In this document: one piece after another, positions 12,106 to 13,150 of the stretch
How positions within the stretch are numbered: position 1 is the stretch's first letter
Layout: the number at the start of each line of letters is the position of its first letter
NCBI GenBank assembly: GCA_023436225.1
Contig: JAEZKA010000082.1
Coordinates: forward strand, 1 to 13,150
Length of the DNA: 13,150 nt
Reading direction: 5' to 3'
Origin: Bacillota bacterium
Lineage (GTDB): Bacteria > Bacillota > Clostridia > Lachnospirales > Lachnospiraceae
Made by a program: the position numbers and the translations under genes
The notes under the pieces: model-generated
Told to the model about the DNA's origin: nothing
Databases searched by the model: none
Seen by the model: the letters and a program-made list of their open reading frames with translations, nothing else

Positions 12106-13150
12106 TTAAAACCAGCGTTTTCTACTACGGTGACGTCTTCTCCGGTTGAATATCTCAGATAGCAATAAGAGAGATACTATGTCACGAAGATAATTCTGAT
12201 TTCTTCTTGGAGGATAAAAATACAGACTATTCATTTCAACCTGTGGCTCTTCTTCTGTTTGTTTAATACGCGTATATACACGATCAACTATTTTGTCAAG
12301 ATATTCTTTGTCAGGATATTCATCAAACATCATACTTCCATCGTATTCCATCTGATCACACTCGTTATCAATTTCTCTCTGGATAGACCTAGCTGTCTTC
12401 GGATATAGCTGTTTCATATATTCTACATCGCGGTCTAGGTCAGCACTATTATCATAACCATAGAGAGGGAATATGGGGATGCCCATCGGTACATTATAGG
12501 CATTCGTATTGGGAAGGTACATATTTGGAATTCCCTGATATGGCGCATAGCCATTATAAGGCATATTAGGATTACAGTAATTAGGAATCTCCGGACCTAT
12601 TCCGGTTTGCAATCCGGAGGGTATGCCACCCTGAGAACCACTAGGCATCTGCTGGGGCATGTTGCCTGGTGCTTGCTGAGGGGTATTACCTGGCTTTTGT
12701 CTAAATAATCCAGGCATAGGCATATTCATATTGGAAGGAGCTTGGGGAAGCCCGTTTGGAGAGGCGGGAGCCGTCATGTTCTGCGGATTTATCGGTAATC
12801 TTCCTGATGGCTGAGGAGCACTATTTCTCATTGGCTGTGTTGCACCAGTACGCGGCATATTGACGGTACCTGGACCGGGAGTCGGAGCCATACCACTACC
12901 AGGCATAGTGCCGGTACCCGAACCGGGAGTAGTTGTAGATCCCATGCCAGGTCTGGTATCCATGCCAGGCATAGTACCGGTACCCGAACCGGGAGTCGGA
13001 GTTGCACCAGTACGTGGCATAGTGCCGATACCCGAACCGGGAGTCGGAGATACATCAGTAGGCGGCATAGTGCCGGTACCAGAACCGGGAGTCGGAGTTA
13101 CACCAGTACGAGGCATAGTGCCGGTAGCAGATCCGGGAGTCGGAGTTGCA
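12106..13150 (-). CDS. Pro/Thr/Gly-rich tandem-repeat protein with a conserved Lachnospiraceae C-terminal domain, 5' end outside the window
   Basis: The frame is open to base 13150, so the N-terminus is missing. The visible part starts with about six tandem units of the form MPRTGVTPTPGSGTGT (16 residues, 48 bp each; one unit has 22 residues). A Pro/Asn/Met/Gln-rich low-complexity region follows (QPSGRLPINPQNM, then QQAPGNMPQQMPSG). The last ~110 residues are globular-looking and charged, with DRDVEYMKQLYPKTAR, CDQMEYDGSMMFDEYPD and LDKIVDRVYTRI, and a basic tail RRRRHRSRKRW. I associate that tail with uncharacterised Lachnospiraceae proteins, from memory only. No signal or membrane segment is visible in the part present. 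A surface or spore-coat role is conceivable from the composition but not shown. The first two visible ATGs are internal to repeats. Confidence 0.8.
   Translation of the reverse strand, partial: ATPTPGSATGTMPRTGVTPTPGSGTGTMPPTDVSPTPGSGIGTMPRTGATPTPGSGTGTMPGMDTRPGMGSTTTPGSGTGTMPGSGMAPTPGPGTVNMPRTGATQPMRNSAPQPSGRLPINPQNMTAPASPNGLPQAPSNMNMPMPGLFRQKPGNTPQQAPGNMPQQMPSGSQGGIPSGLQTGIGPEIPNYCNPNMPYNGYAPYQGIPNMYLPNTNAYNVPMGIPIFPLYGYDNSADLDRDVEYMKQLYPKTARSIQREIDNECDQMEYDGSMMFDEYPDKEYLDKIVDRVYTRIKQTEEEPQVEMNSLYFYPPRRNQNYLRDIVSLLLLSEIFNRRRRHRSRKRWF
12843..13150 (-). repeat. 48-bp tandem repeats coding 16-residue Pro/Thr/Gly units
   Basis: Units begin at about 13116, 13068, 13020, 12972, 12906 and 12858 (reading right to left), each opening with ATGCC codons. 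The spacing is 48 bp, except for one 66-bp unit (12972 to 12907) that has six extra codons. The array continues past the right edge. DNA identity between units is high, consistent with recent slippage or recombination. Confidence 0.85.

Noticed and set aside
12828..13055. A 75-codon minus-strand frame within the repeat gene
   Set aside because: It is an out-of-frame reading of the 48-bp repeats, which stay open in more than one frame because the unit length is a multiple of three.

Overview
The window is AT-rich and reads as chromosomal DNA from an anaerobic, spore-forming Clostridia species, most likely a Lachnospiraceae member of the Lachnoclostridium/Anaerocolumna type. The evidence is a small 2[4Fe-4S] ferredoxin, a DUF1858 redox protein, the spore-cortex amidase CwlD, a MecA adaptor, a YwmB-like protein, and a C-terminal tail (motif EYDGSMMFDEYPD) that I associate with this family. 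Placement below family level is inference. No insertion sequence, phage gene, tRNA, rRNA or CRISPR array was seen.

Layout. At 1-666 is the end of a MerR-type helix-turn-helix regulator, closed by a bidirectional terminator. A 55-residue ferredoxin (761-928, minus) and a DUF1858 protein (1235-1435, plus) follow, each with a recognisable promoter. At about 1436-1621 on the minus strand lies a long hairpin with an internal bubble, a TATAAT box just upstream and a U-tailed hairpin just downstream. It has 6S-RNA-like architecture and is the best non-coding candidate here. mecA (1749-2522, minus) is divergent from a two-gene unit (2828-4868): a soluble Ser/Thr kinase fused to a degenerate MinD/CpaE-like P-loop domain, then a stand-alone protein of the same degenerate P-loop type. 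After about 690 bp without a credible gene, full of hairpins, come a membrane-anchored SH3/GH18 glycosidase (5559-7265) and cwlD (7332-8066), a cell-wall/spore pair. A strong promoter and a hairpin-rich leader of about 210 nt precede sua5-ywlE-rpiB (8334-10374), which keeps the order of Bacillus subtilis ywlC-ywlE-ywlF. A DUF402 gene (10375-10857, minus) abuts rpiB tail to tail and is divergent from a ywmB-like gene (11056-11844). A 43-bp direct repeat with internal hairpins follows. The window ends in the 3' part of a minus-strand gene (12106 to beyond 13150) coding for 16-residue Pro/Thr/Gly repeats and the conserved Lachnospiraceae tail.

How the genes fit together. Cell-wall and spore functions (GH18, CwlD, YwmB-like, possibly the repeat protein) are interleaved with housekeeping genes (tRNA t6A synthesis by Sua5, pentose phosphate by RpiB). 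MecA and YwlE both touch ClpC-dependent proteolysis in Bacillus: MecA is a ClpC adaptor and YwlE removes the phospho-arginine mark. The less explained parts are the kinase/P-loop pair, the candidate 6S-like RNA and the dense palindromic intergenic regions.
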